In this document: one piece after another, positions 1-9,022 of the stretch
Layout: the number at the start of each line of letters is the position of its first letter
How positions within the stretch are numbered: the stretch's first letter is position 1
Source: DATAGF01 sp963835685
GTDB lineage: Bacteria > Actinomycetota > Thermoleophilia > Miltoncostaeales > Miltoncostaeaceae
DNA: 64,000 nucleotides
Direction: 5' to 3'
Assembly: GCA_963835685.1 (NCBI GenBank)
Contig: CAWIGI010000015.1
Coordinates: 1 to 64,000 of the forward strand
Translations under genes and position numbers: made by a program
The notes under the pieces: generated by a model
What the model saw: only the letters and a program-made list of their open reading frames with translations
Databases searched by the model: none
Told to the model about the DNA's origin: nothing

Positions 1-12
1 TAGGCCGTTGAA

Positions 13-399
13 GTGGGAACCGCGGAGAACAAGGCCGTCCTGCGCCGCATCGTCAACGAGCTGATAACTCGGAAGAACCTCGGTCTGGCCGACGTGCTGT
101 ACTCCGAAGAGCACGTGCTTCACCCTGAAGCGTCCGGCGTCGGTCGCGGTCCCGAGGGGATGCAGCAGGCGTTCGCCGGCTTGCACGAAGAGTTCCCCGA
201 CGTCCGGGTCAACATCGAGTCGATCGTGGCCGAGGGGGACATGGTCGCCGTACGCCTCACCTTCAGCGGTACCCACGCGCCCACCGGCGAACGGGCAACG
301 TGGCCGGAGATGGTCTTCACGCGCTTCTCCGGGGGCAAGGCTGTGGAGAGTTGGGAGGTTACGGATACCGGGCGGAGCTGGAATAGCCCTCCCTGGTAG
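13..399 (+). CDS. SnoaL-like ester cyclase family protein
   Basis: A 128-residue protein with the layout of the SnoaL/ester-cyclase branch of the NTF2-like fold: an N-terminal helix (ENKAVLRRIVNEL), a histidine/acid segment (EEHVLHPEA), a glycine hinge followed by the helix GMQQAFAGLHEEFPDV, then the strands IVAEGDMVAVRLTFSGTH and a C-terminal strand pair ending in SWEVTD. Family members are small cyclases or isomerases, but many have no assigned substrate, so the reaction is unknown. An in-frame TAG lies at positions 1-3, so the GTG at 13 is the first possible start and gives the N-terminus usual for the family. A second ester-cyclase-like protein is encoded at 38.6-39.0 kb. Confidence 0.8.
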   Translation: MGTAENKAVLRRIVNELITRKNLGLADVLYSEEHVLHPEASGVGRGPEGMQQAFAGLHEEFPDVRVNIESIVAEGDMVAVRLTFSGTHAPTGERATWPEMVFTRFSGGKAVESWEVTDTGRSWNSPPW

Positions 400-595
400 A
401 GGGCGGGCGTCGCACGCCGTCGCAAGTCCGGGTGACGCCGCCATCGCGGAGGCGCCGATCAGGCCGTTGTAGGGGATCACGCCGTCGAGGCCCGCACGGG
501 CGGCGGAGGGTCGGAACACGAGGCTGCGCCAGTTCCCGAGTGGAGGAGGGCGGCGGCCTGTACGCTCGCGCGCGGCCAGGCGACGGGGGGCGACG

Positions 596-1438
596 ATGAC
601 GAGCAGCGAACGGGCTTCCGTCGGCGACGACTACGTGCTGGCGACGGGGGACGAGGGGGCCGCGCGCCTCCACCTGCTGGACGAGGTCTACGGCGCCTCG
701 TCGCGGGCGGCGTGCGCGGCGGCGGGGCTGGGCGCCGGGTGGCGGGTGGCCGATGTCGGCTGCGGGGTGGGCGACATGTCGTGCTGGCTCGGCGAGCGCG
801 TCGGGCCGCACGGCGGCGTGATCGCCATGGACGTGAGCGCCGACCAGCTCCTCCACGGGCGGGAACGGGCCGCCCGGCGCGGCCTCGGCAACGTCTCCTT
901 CGTCGAGGGGAGCGCGTACGAGCCGGGGCTGCCGTCCGGAGAGCTCGACCTGGTGTTCTGCCGGTTCCTCCTCTGCCACCTCCAGCGCCCGGCGGACGCC
1001 CTGGCGCAGATGGCCGCCCTCCTCCGGCCCGGCGGCACGCTGGTTGCCCAGGACATGGTGATGACCAGCATGTTCAGCGACCCGCCGAGCCGCGCCTACA
1101 GGCGCTTCGCCGAGCTCGGCGTCGAGGTGGGCGCGGCGCTCGGGGTGGACTACGACGTCGGGCGGCGGCTGTTCGGCATGTTCCGTGACCTCGGCCTCAC
1201 CGACCTGAGCGTGTCCGTGCACCAGCCCGCATTCGCGACCGGGGAGCGAAAGCGCCTCTGGGAGTACACCTTCCTCGAGGCCGCGCCCGGGGCGGCGGCC
1301 GCCGGAATCGGGTCGGAGGAGGAGGTCGCCGAGCTCGCGGCGGAGCTCGCCGCCATCAGTGCGGACGACTCGGCGCTGGTCGTCCAGCCCGCCCTCCTCG
1401 CGGTGAGCGGCGTCGTGCCAGGCGCGCGGACCGGGTGA
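596..1438 (+). CDS. Class I SAM-dependent methyltransferase
   Basis: A 280-residue Rossmann methyltransferase. Motif I is VADVGCGVGDMS at about residues 50-61, the acidic residue after strand 2 is in VIAMDVS, and the post-I acidic motif is FVEGSAYE. The segment LDLVFCRFLLCHLQRP and the LLRPGG turn match the UbiE/Methyltransf_11 type. The C-terminal 110 residues are a variable cap, so the acceptor substrate cannot be read. The ATG follows a G-rich stretch (cgggggg) 5-10 bases upstream. The gene stands alone: a 196-base gap precedes it and a convergent transporter gene follows. Confidence 0.85.
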   Translation: MTSSERASVGDDYVLATGDEGAARLHLLDEVYGASSRAACAAAGLGAGWRVADVGCGVGDMSCWLGERVGPHGGVIAMDVSADQLLHGRERAARRGLGNVSFVEGSAYEPGLPSGELDLVFCRFLLCHLQRPADALAQMAALLRPGGTLVAQDMVMTSMFSDPPSRAYRRFAELGVEVGAALGVDYDVGRRLFGMFRDLGLTDLSVSVHQPAFATGERKRLWEYTFLEAAPGAAAAGIGSEEEVAELAAELAAISADDSALVVQPALLAVSGVVPGARTG

Positions 1439-1549
1439 GCGAGCATTCGGGGACGGCGACGCGTCTGAAGAACCGGGATCGGCAGGCGCCGGGCGGTCGC
1501 GCTCGTCTCCTCGCTCACGAGACCCTCCTGCCGCGACGAGAGGCCCAGG

Positions 1550-2272
1550 TCAACTGCAGCAGGCGCACCCGGGGCCGCAACACTCGGACGGCGCTTCCAC
1601 CTCAGCGGCGGAGGCGACACAACAGCCCTCGCCTCGCCACGCCTCCACGCCCTCCCAGACCGCGAGCCCGGCGATCAGCAGCGCCACCGCCGGGTCGAGC
1701 CACCACGCCCCGAACAGGGCGTTGCCGAGCAGCCCCACCAGGAGGGCTCCCGCGAGGTACGCGCACAGGAGGTTTTGGGCGCCCTCGCCACGGGTCGCGG
1801 CCGAGCCGAGGCGCACGCCGATCCGCTTCTTCGCCACGCCGAGGATGGGCATGCCGATCAGGCTCGTCACGGCGAGCCCGATGCCGACCCAACTCGTCTC
1901 GGCATGGTCGCCCCCGGCGAGGCTGCGGATCGCCTCGAACGAGACGTAGGGGGCGAGCAGGAAGAACTGGATCGCCACCAGGCGTTGGGCTCGCCGCTCG
2001 GCCGCTGCCGAGTGCATGCGGCTCCCGGTGAACCGCCAAACGATGATCAGGCTGGCGAACCCCTCGATCGCGGAGTCGAGCCCGAAACCCACGAGCGCAA
2101 TGGACCCGGCGACGAGCCCGGCGAGGACGGCGATCAGCCCCTCGGCCGCCATCCAGCCGAGGCTGACCCAACTCAGCGTGCGCGCCCGCCGCGCCAGCCG
2201 TAGCCATTCCCCTGTTCCCGGTGCCAGCACGCCGGGCGAGGACGCGCTCCCCGGTATGGGCTGGGTCGTCAT
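1550..2272 (-). CDS. CDF-like cation transporter with cysteine-rich tail
   Basis: A membrane protein of about 240 residues with five or six hydrophobic segments, resembling the cation diffusion facilitator group that carries GFGLDSAIE in the second membrane helix. The Asp and Glu of that motif occupy the place of the usual metal ligands. The C-terminus is unusual: after AWRGEGCC comes ECCGPGCACCS, giving nine cysteines in the last 30 residues, a plausible soft-metal binding tail. An ATG nine codons upstream (2299) would also work. I chose 2272 because the extra residues look non-native, although neither start has a strong ribosome site. Metal specificity is inferred only from the tail. Confidence 0.75.
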   Translation of the reverse strand: MTTQPIPGSASSPGVLAPGTGEWLRLARRARTLSWVSLGWMAAEGLIAVLAGLVAGSIALVGFGLDSAIEGFASLIIVWRFTGSRMHSAAAERRAQRLVAIQFFLLAPYVSFEAIRSLAGGDHAETSWVGIGLAVTSLIGMPILGVAKKRIGVRLGSAATRGEGAQNLLCAYLAGALLVGLLGNALFGAWWLDPAVALLIAGLAVWEGVEAWRGEGCCVASAAEVEAPSECCGPGCACCS

Positions 2273-2467
2273 CACGACGAAGGCTAGCCCTCGCGGCACG
2301 CGCGCCCGCGCGGGGGCGGGGCTCCGTCGATGGGAGCCGGGCGTCGTCGCCGTCCGGCCCCCCTCCGTTCGGCGCCGGCGCCGCGTACGCTCGGGGCCCG
2401 AGGCTTGCGGTCACGGCGGATGTGTGGGCGTATGAGGGGCGACCGGATTCCGAATTGGAGCGCCCCC

Positions 2468-2746
2468 ATGAGCATCGTCGTTCGCTTCACCCCCGCGGGT
2501 CTGACGGCCGAGCAGTACGGCAAGGCCCTCCGCATGCTTGAGGACCAGGGGGCCTTCCCTCCCGAGGGCCTCGACTACCACGTCTGCTTCGGCTCGGACG
2601 GGGACCTCCGGGTCAGCGAGATCTGGGACTCGGAGGAGCAGTTCGAGGCGTTCGGGAAGCGCCTTACGCCGGTACTCGCCGAAGTCGGGATCAAGGCCGA
2701 GGACCCCCCGGCGCACTTCGAGGTCCACAACATCTTCAAGCGCTAG
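2468..2746 (+). CDS. Small ABM-like (dimeric alpha-beta barrel) protein
   Basis: A 92-residue protein with the beta-alpha-beta-beta pattern of the antibiotic-biosynthesis-monooxygenase-like ferredoxin fold: strand MSIVVRFTP, helix LTAEQYGKALRMLED, strands YHVCFGSDGDLRVSEIWDS, helix EEQFEAFGKRL, and a final strand ending in HNIFKR. This arrangement is common among actinobacterial proteins of unknown role and does not prove oxygenase activity. The ATG at 2468 is chosen over an upstream in-frame GTG because it gives the compact family length. It sits alone in a sparsely coding stretch. Confidence 0.75.
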   Translation: MSIVVRFTPAGLTAEQYGKALRMLEDQGAFPPEGLDYHVCFGSDGDLRVSEIWDSEEQFEAFGKRLTPVLAEVGIKAEDPPAHFEVHNIFKR

Positions 2747-2967
2747 CCCGCCGCGCGTTCGCCGAGGGCTTCGGCCTGGCGTCCCTCCGGCCGGACCTTC
2801 GCGGAGAGAAACGGAGACGGGGGGGTTCGGCTCGCGGGCTCGCGCCTCACGACGGCGGCCCGCGCCCATCGGGATCCGCGTGGCGTCCGGGATCTCACGC
2901 CGCCGGGCGTCGAAAGGCTGCGACGGCCGCCCCGCGCCGCGGGAGCCGCCGCAGCCAGACGCGGCCG
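2747..2967. other. Intergenic stretch, nothing recognised
   Basis: No convincing coding frame, RNA gene or palindrome was seen between the ABM-like gene and the small minus-strand ORF. Confidence 0.4.
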
Positions 2968-3087
2968 TCAGATCAGGTGCAGGTCCTGCGGCGGAGGAAT
3001 GGTGGTGGCCGGCGCCGGCTCCTCCATGCGCGTCCAGCGGCGCCTGCGAACGTAGTCGAGCGGGTGTGTCCAGGTGGTGGTGGGCAC
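2968..3087 (-). CDS. Putative 39-residue small protein with strong ribosome site
   Basis: A GTG-started ORF of 39 codons preceded by a near-perfect Shine-Dalgarno (AGGAGGG at 3094-3100, minus strand) with 7-base spacing, one of the best ribosome sites in the window. The product is basic and aromatic in the middle (PLDYVRRRRWTRMEEP) and proline-rich at the end (TTIPPPQDLHLI). Third codon positions are almost all G or C, as in neighbouring real genes. I recognise no family. It has no signal peptide or membrane segment. The ribosome site and codon pattern are seen directly; function is unknown. Confidence 0.45.
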   Translation of the reverse strand: MPTTTWTHPLDYVRRRRWTRMEEPAPATTIPPPQDLHLI

Positions 3088-3509
3088 TCTTGAACCCTCC
3101 TCGGTCTCGCCGTCGCGGATGGGGACCCGGTGCGCGGCGACACTCCCACGCCGTGGCCAAGGCACGGGTAACCGGACGCCAATTCGCGGCCAACCTGACG
3201 AAGCCGTGACCAACCCCGAGTGGAGCGCGCTCTCGGAGCGGCCGACGATCCTTACGAGCCACGTCGACGGCTTCAGCCCGGCCGAAGGAGCGTCACCGTG
3301 CGGGAGACGGCTTCGGGGACCTTCGACCCTGGTGCCCGTGGCCAGGTCCTGAGGCCTCCTCGCGCCGGCGTGCGGCTCTCGGCAGGGCCTCGTGGGCACC
3401 GAGCCCGGTGGCGGCGCGACCGGCGAAGCCCGCCCGGCGGACGACGCCTCGTGTCAGCCCCCAGGCGCTCGCCTCATGAGGCCGCGGGCCCCGGCTCGAC
3501 CGCGCTGAG
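3088..3509. other. Mostly non-coding stretch with possible ORF fragments
   Basis: No complete gene is seen. On the plus strand a frame ending RVTGRQFAANLTKP (stop TGA near 3209) overlaps by GTGA a frame opening VTNPEWSALSERPT, and both look mildly protein-like. Neither extends into a recognisable protein. They may be remnants or a small gene broken by indels. Confidence 0.3.
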
Positions 3510-3701
3510 TCACGCCCGCGCCTCGGCGCGCCGGGCCGCGCGGGCGAGCGTCGCGATCACGACCGTCCGCTGGTCCAGGCTGAGGCGGCCGAGGCGCCGC
3601 CACGCCTCGGCCGGCGGGATGTCGGGCAGGTCGCGCGCGAGCCTGGCGAGCTCGCCGAGCGCGATGTCCTCGGCCCAGCGCTCGAGGGGCGGCGACCTCA
3701 T
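3510..3701 (-). CDS. Hypothetical 63-residue helical protein
   Basis: A short ORF whose product reads as an amphipathic helical protein (ERWAEDIALGELARLARDLP, then LGRLSLDQRTVVIATLARAARRAE). The mix of acidic, basic and aliphatic residues is more protein-like than other short ORFs nearby. No good ribosome site precedes the ATG and I know no family. It lies divergent to the large oxidase gene. Confidence 0.4.
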   Translation of the reverse strand: MRSPPLERWAEDIALGELARLARDLPDIPPAEAWRRLGRLSLDQRTVVIATLARAARRAEARA

Positions 3702-3884
3702 CCGTGGGGGCCGGGCTCGCCGGCGACCTGGGCCATGGGGCCGCCTCTACCCTCCCCCGGCGCGGCCAAACCGGCCAGAACCGTTCGTCTCGCCCCGCGA
3801 GCCGGCGACTAGCCGTCCGGCCAGTACCCCGATCCGCCGGAATCGGCGTACCGTCGGACTCGAACGTCCCGGAAGGAGGGTGCT

Positions 3885-6800
3885 GTGCGGCGCGTGGCAG
3901 GTCCGATCGCGGTGGTGGCCGCGGCCTCGCTGGCCGCCGGGCTGCCGGCCGCCTCGGGGTCTCCCACCCCGTCGCCCTCGCTCGAGCGGCTGGCGACGGG
4001 GCCGACGTCGCCGAAGGCGCTCAGGGCCGAGGCGAGCCTGCGGCGGCTCGAGAACCGGGCGCTCGGGCCGCACCACGCCGCCGAGCACGCCAAGGTGCGC
4101 GGAAAGATCCGCCGCGTGAAGGCCGCGCGCGTGAGAGCGGGCCTCCGGCCGGTGATCCCGGTCTCGTCCCGGCGCCGGGCGGCGCGGTCGCTCGCGGTCG
4201 GCGAGCCCGCGCAGGTCGGCCGCTGGGGGCCGCGCCCGGACCGTGCCCTCCGTCGCCGTGCACGCGATCCTGCTGCCCACGGGGAAGCTATGCTGTTCCT
4301 CCAGGAGCCAACAGCAGTCGCGTACATCTACAACCCGGTCACGGGGAGCGGGCACCGCGTCGACCCGCCCGTCCAACCTGTTGTGCGCGGGTCAGGTGCC
4401 GCTCGCCGACGGGCGCATCCTCGTTGTGGGCGGGCACGCTCGACTGGACCGGCGGCGACAACTTCTTCGGCCTCAACCAGATCTGGATCTTCGACCCGTC
4501 CACGGAGACCTGGACCCGCCAGGTCGACATGCGCCACGGCCGCTGGTATCCGACCGCGACCCGGCTGCCGGACGGGCGCGTGCTGATCACCAGCGGCTGG
4601 GACGAGACGGGCACCCATGACGATGAACCGCGACGTCGAGATCTACACCCCCGGCGGCGCGGCCGGCAGCATCCAGCTCGTCCACACCGGCCGTGACGTG
4701 CAGTTCTACCCCCATTGGCACGTCCTGCCGGACGGCCGCGCCCTGATGGGCGGGCCGGGGCGGTCGGACTCCGCCTTCTTCGATCTCTCGACCTACCAGT
4801 TCACCGACCTGCCGCTGCTGCCAGAGGCGCGGACGGGCTTCGGCAGCGGCGTGCTGCTGCCCGGGCCGCCGTCGGGACCGACGACGGCCTTCCTGGCCGG
4901 AGGCGGCAGCCACGCCGAACACGCACCGCCTCAATCTGCTGAACCCGTCGGCCGGCTGGACCAACGCCGCCCCCCTGCCCCAGACCCGGCGCAACCTCAA
5001 CACGGTGATCCTGCCTGACGGCACACTGCTGGCGGTGGGCGGCAACAGCTCCGGGCAGCGAGGGCTCGCCCCAGCGCGAGACGGTCCTGTACGACCCGGC
5101 CACGAACAGCTGGACCCGGCTGGCGGACCAGAGCGAGCAGCGCGCCTACCACTCCACGGCGCTGCTGCTGCCGGACGGCCGCGTCTGGTCCGGCGGCGAC
5201 AACACTGCCTCGGGCGGCGGGAACACCAACGACGTCGTCGAGGTCTTCGAGCCGCCGTACCTCTTCCGCGGCCCGCGCCCCTCGATCTCCTCGGCGCCGT
5301 CGGCGCTCGGCTACGGCAGCCCGTTCGCGATCGGGGCCACCGGCTCGCCGACGCGCGCCGTGCTGATGAGCCCCGGGGCGACGACGCACGGCAACGACAT
5401 GAACCAGCGCCACGTCGAGCTCTCGGTGACCCCCACCGCCGAGGGGCTCTCCGCCGTCGCGCCGGCCAACGCGAACCTCGCACCACCGGGCAACTACATG
5501 CTGTTCATGCTCAACGGCCGACGGCGTCCCCTCGGTGGCGCGGTGGGTGAGCCTGGGCGGCGGCGCCCCTCCGCCCCCGCCCCCCAACTCCCCGCCCACG
5601 GCCGCCTTCACGTTCCTGCCCGCCAGCCCCCAGACCGACCAGTCGGTGACCTTCACCGACGGCTCGACCGACTCCGACGGCACGATCGCCTCGCGGGGCT
5701 GGGACACTCGACAACGACGGGGCCTTCGACGACGGCACCGGGGCGAGCGCCTCGCGCACCTTCCCGGCGCCGCCGGCACCTACACCGTGCGCCTGCAGGT
5801 CACCGATGACGACGGCGCGCCCGCGACCACGACCCGCCAGGTGACGGTCTCCGACAGCCCGCCCCCGCCCCCGCCGCCGGGCAACCTGGTCGCCAACCCC
5901 TCCTTCGAGGTCAACACGGTCGGCTGGACCGGCTTCCAGGGCACGGTGGTGCGCGAGGCCCAGGTCGGGGCCCCCCACGGCGGGGCCGTGGCGCGCGTGG
6001 CCTGGGCCAGCGGCACCTACTTCACGATCGACGGCGGCAACAACGTCACCTCGACCGCCGCGGCCACCTACACCGCCACGGCCTGGGTCAAGGCGGCGAC
6101 CGCCTCCTCGATCGGCAAGCCGATCCAGATCAAGCTGCGCGAGCGCACCCCCGCCGGCGCCACGGTGGCCGACGTGGGCTCGGCCAGCGTGCCCCTCTCG
6201 ACCTCCTGGCAGCAGCTGACGGTCCAGCGCACGACTGCCGCCGGCAACCGGCTCGGGGTGCGCCTCAGCCACACCTCGGCCGTCAGCGGCAACGCCCTCT
6301 ACGCCGACGCCTTCACGCTCTCGACCGGCGGCCCCGAGCCCCCGCCCCCCAACTCCCCGCCCACGGCCGCCTTCACGTTCCTGCCCGCCAGCCCCCAGAC
6401 CAACCAGTCGGTCACCTTCACCGACGGCTCGACCGACTCCGACGGCACGATCGCCTCGCGGGGCTGGGACACCGACAACGACGGCGCCTTCGACGACGGC
6501 ACCGGGCACGACCGCCTCGCGCACCTTCACCGCCGCCGGCACCTACACGGTGCGCCTGCAGGTCACCGATGACGACGGCGCGCCCGCGACCACGACCCGC
6601 CAGGTGACCGTGTCGGGGACCCCGCCCCCCAACTCCCCGCCCACGGCCGCCTTCACGTTCCTGCCCGCCAGCCCCCAGACCAACCAGTCGGTCACCTTCA
6701 CCGACGGCTCGACCGACTCCGACGGCACGATCGCCTCGCGGGGCTGGGACACCGACAACGACGGGGCCTTCGACGACGGCACCGGGACGACCGCCTCGCG

Positions 6801-7374
6801 GACCTTCACCGCCGCCGGCACCTACACGGTGCGCCTGCAGGTCACCGATGACGACGGCGCGCCCGCGACCACGACCCGCCAGGTGACGGTCTCCGACAGC
6901 CCGCCCCCGCCCCCGCCGCCGGGCAACCTGGTCGCCAACCCCTCCTTCGAGGTCAACACGGTCGGCTGGACCGGCTTCCAGGGCTCGCTGACCCGCGAGG
7001 CCCAGGTCGGGGCCCCCCACGGCGGGGCCGTGGCGCGCGTGGCCTGCACCAGCGGCACCTACTTCACGATCGACGGCGGCAACAACATCACCTCGACCGC
7101 CGCGGCCACCTACACCGCCACGGCCTGGGTCAAGGCGGCCACCGCCTCCTCGATCGGCAAGCCGATCCAGATCAAGCTGCGCGAGCGCACCTCGGGAGGC
7201 ACGGTGGTCGCCGACGTGGCTACGCCGGCGGTCAACCTGTCCAGCTCCTGGCAGCAGATCACCGTGCAGCGCACCACCGCCGCCGGCAACCGGCTGGGGG
7301 TGCGCCTGAGCCACACCTCGGCCGTCAGCGGCAACGCCTTCTACGCCGACGCCTTCACGCTGACGCGCCCCTGA
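3885..7374 (+). CDS. Secreted galactose-oxidase-like protein with PKD and carbohydrate-binding repeats (multiply frameshifted)
   Basis: Read across frames this is one long exported protein of about 1,160 residues. GTG 3885 follows GGAGGG and opens a signal peptide (VAAASLAAGLPAASG). Next come Kelch-type beta-propeller blades (VPLADGRILVVGGH, LPDGRVLITSGWD, HVLPDGRALMGG, ILPDGTLLAVGG) and a C-terminal oxidase domain (EVFEPPYLFRGPRPSI, GNDMNQRHVELS), the organisation of galactose/glyoxal-oxidase-like (AA5-type) copper enzymes. Then follow three PKD domains (SPPTAAFTFLPASPQT) and two carbohydrate-binding-like domains (NLVANPSFEVNTVGWTGFQG). Frame changes occur near 4235, 4290, 4375, 4437, 4616, 4917, 5063, 5515, 5706, 5775 and 6508. 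At 5706 and 6508 comparison with sister repeats shows a single extra base. Enzyme activity is inferred from fold only. Confidence 0.75.
5585..7374 (+). repeat. Near-identical PKD and carbohydrate-binding domain repeats
   Basis: Within the oxidase gene, PKD-coding units at about 5590-5860, 6345-6610 and 6627-6895 are nearly identical at the DNA level. So are the two carbohydrate-binding units at about 5879-6335 and 6920-7374. A proline-rich linker (SDSPPPPPPPG) joins PKD to the binding module in both sets. Silent differences are few, which points to recent duplication or gene conversion. The copies differ in where single-base insertions fall. Confidence 0.85.
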
Positions 7375-7392
7375 GCCCATCGCGGGCCAGCC

Positions 7393-7842
7393 TTAGATGG
7401 GCTCGACCCGGATCTCGGGGTGGCGGCGCACCAGCTCCTCGGCGATGACGTCCCGGTGGCAGCGGGCCTGGTCGTCCTCCAGGCACAGCATCGCGGTCGA
7501 GCGCTCGACCGCGGCCTCGGCGAGGCCGCCGAGCGCCGACGACCGATCGCCGAGGAGGTGGGCCCGGTACGCCGCCCGCCCGCCGTCCCGGTCGCCCGAG
7601 CGGTAGACGGCGCGGATCGCGGCGGGGTTGCCGAGCTCGCGCCGGTGCTCGTAGACGATCCCCGCGCCCGCGAGGGTCGCCTCGAGGGCGCGGCGCGAGA
7701 AGCCCGGCCGGCGGCTGCGGGGCAGGTCGCGGACGTCGACGACCCGCTCCACGCCGGCCCGCTCTAGGGCCTCACGCAGGCCATCCGCTGTCGCAAAGCG
7801 CTCGTATCCGATGCTATAGAGCACCGGCCGGCCGGCGCTCAC
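7393..7842 (-). CDS. DUF488 family protein
   Basis: A protein of about 149 residues with DUF488 hallmarks: LYSIGYERF at the N-terminus, VVDVRDLPRSRRPGFSR, a central YEHRRELGNP segment, and AMLCLEDDQARCHRDVIAEEL carrying the conserved Cys-His region near the C-terminus. The biochemical role of the family is not established. I start at the GTG at 7842; a TTG six codons upstream (7860) is possible and neither has a clear ribosome site. It converges with the oxidase gene, leaving only 18 bases between stops. Confidence 0.85.
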   Translation of the reverse strand: MSAGRPVLYSIGYERFATADGLREALERAGVERVVDVRDLPRSRRPGFSRRALEATLAGAGIVYEHRRELGNPAAIRAVYRSGDRDGGRAAYRAHLLGDRSSALGGLAEAAVERSTAMLCLEDDQARCHRDVIAEELVRRHPEIRVEPI

Positions 7843-7917
7843 ACCCGACCGTGTTTGCAAGGGCCGCGGGCCGGGTCAGGAACCACCATCGCAGCCCGGC
7901 TTCGAGGGAGACACGAC

Positions 7918-8196
7918 ATGGGCATCATCGCCTTCATCATCCTCGGCCTCATCGCGGGCGTCATCGCCAAGGCCATCCTGCCCGGCAAGCAGCCGGGCGG
8001 CATCATCGTGACCACGCTGATCGGCATCGCCGGCGCCCTCATCGGAGGCTTCCTCGCCGGCGCCATCTTCGACGCCGACCCGCTCGACGAGTTCTGGGAC
8101 CTCTCGACCTGGCTGACCGCCATCGTCGGGGCGATCGTCCTGCTGCTGATCTACGGCTGGATCGACAACCGCTCCTCGCGGCGCAGGCTCGTCTGA
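7918..8196 (+). CDS. GlsB/YeaQ/YmgE family (transglycosylase-associated) membrane protein
   Basis: A 92-residue membrane protein with three hydrophobic helices: IIAFIILGLIAGVIAKAI, then the glycine-rich IIVTTLIGIAGALIGGFLAG, then LTAIVGAIVLLLIYGWI. The LIAGVIAK...PG turn and the glycine zipper are typical of the GlsB/YeaQ family, a small stress-associated envelope group whose old name (transglycosylase-associated) does not reflect a proven activity. The ATG is preceded by GAGGGAG at 7-base spacing, which decides the start. Confidence 0.88.
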   Translation: MGIIAFIILGLIAGVIAKAILPGKQPGGIIVTTLIGIAGALIGGFLAGAIFDADPLDEFWDLSTWLTAIVGAIVLLLIYGWIDNRSSRRRLV

Positions 8197-8245
8197 ATCG
8201 CCGGGGAGCGGGCCGCCCGCCGCGGGTGTGAGAGCATCGCGGCGG

Positions 8246-9022
8246 ATGAACCGCCTGCACCTGCACGCCTGGGGGCCAGCCGACGGGCGGCCGGTGCTGG
8301 TGATCCACGGCGTCACGAACACGGGCGCGCGCTACCGGCGCCTCGCCGAGGAGGAGCTGCCGGGGCTCCGCGTCCTCGCGCCGGACCTGCGGGGCCACGG
8401 CCACTCCACCTGGGAGCCGCCGTGGTCGGTGGAGCGGCACGTCGAGGACCTCGTGCTGACGCTGGACGGCGCCGGCGTCGGCGGGGCTGCCGTGGTCGGG
8501 CACTCGTTCGGCGGGCTGATCGGCATGGCCCTCGCCGCGGCGCACCCCGACCGGGTGGACGCGCTGGGGCTCGTCGATCCCGCCGTCGCGATCGCTCCGG
8601 GCCGGGCCGGCGAGGAGGCCGAGCAGGTGCGCGGCGACGACGGCTGGGCCAGCGTCGACGAGGCGCGCGCGGCCCGCCTCGCCATGCGGCCCGACCACGC
8701 CCGGGACAGCGTTGAGGAAGACCTGCGCACCTTCCTCGACGAGGGCGCCGATGGGCGCGTCCGCTTCCGCTACTGCCGCCCCGCGGCCGTCACGGCATGG
8801 AGCGAGATGGCGGGGCCCGTCCCGTCGCTCGCGGCGTATCCCGGCGCCGTGCTGCTGGTGGAGGCGCTCCGAGCCGACATCGTCACCGGCGTCCTGCGCT
8901 CGGGGCTGCGCGACGACCTCGGCCCGCGCCTGCGCGAGGAGGCGATCGACGCCGGGCACATGCTCTTCTGGGACGCGCGCGAGGAACTGGGCCGGCTGCT
9001 GCGCGAGGTCGTGCCCGCGTGA
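8246..9022 (+). CDS. Alpha/beta hydrolase
   Basis: A 258-residue alpha/beta-hydrolase-fold protein. The oxyanion strand is VLVIHGVTNTG, the second strand VLAPDLRGHGHST, the nucleophile elbow GHSFGG (Ser about residue 90), and the catalytic His lies in DAGHMLFWD. The acid residue is less obvious, probably in LVEALRADIV. Substrate cannot be told; the family includes esterases, lactonases and haloperoxidase-like enzymes. ATG 8246 is preferred to an upstream GTG (8228) since it starts directly at the first strand. The stop overlaps the start of the next gene (GTGA), so the pair is probably co-translated. Confidence 0.85.
   Translation: MNRLHLHAWGPADGRPVLVIHGVTNTGARYRRLAEEELPGLRVLAPDLRGHGHSTWEPPWSVERHVEDLVLTLDGAGVGGAAVVGHSFGGLIGMALAAAHPDRVDALGLVDPAVAIAPGRAGEEAEQVRGDDGWASVDEARAARLAMRPDHARDSVEEDLRTFLDEGADGRVRFRYCRPAAVTAWSEMAGPVPSLAAYPGAVLLVEALRADIVTGVLRSGLRDDLGPRLREEAIDAGHMLFWDAREELGRLLREVVPA

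Noticed and set aside
400..595. Minus-strand protein-like frame opposite the gap
   Set aside because: Readable residues without start, ribosome site or extension; probably a composition effect.
5585..7374. Repeats considered as a CRISPR array
   Set aside because: Units are about 270-450 bases, coding, and contiguous as protein domains without spacers.
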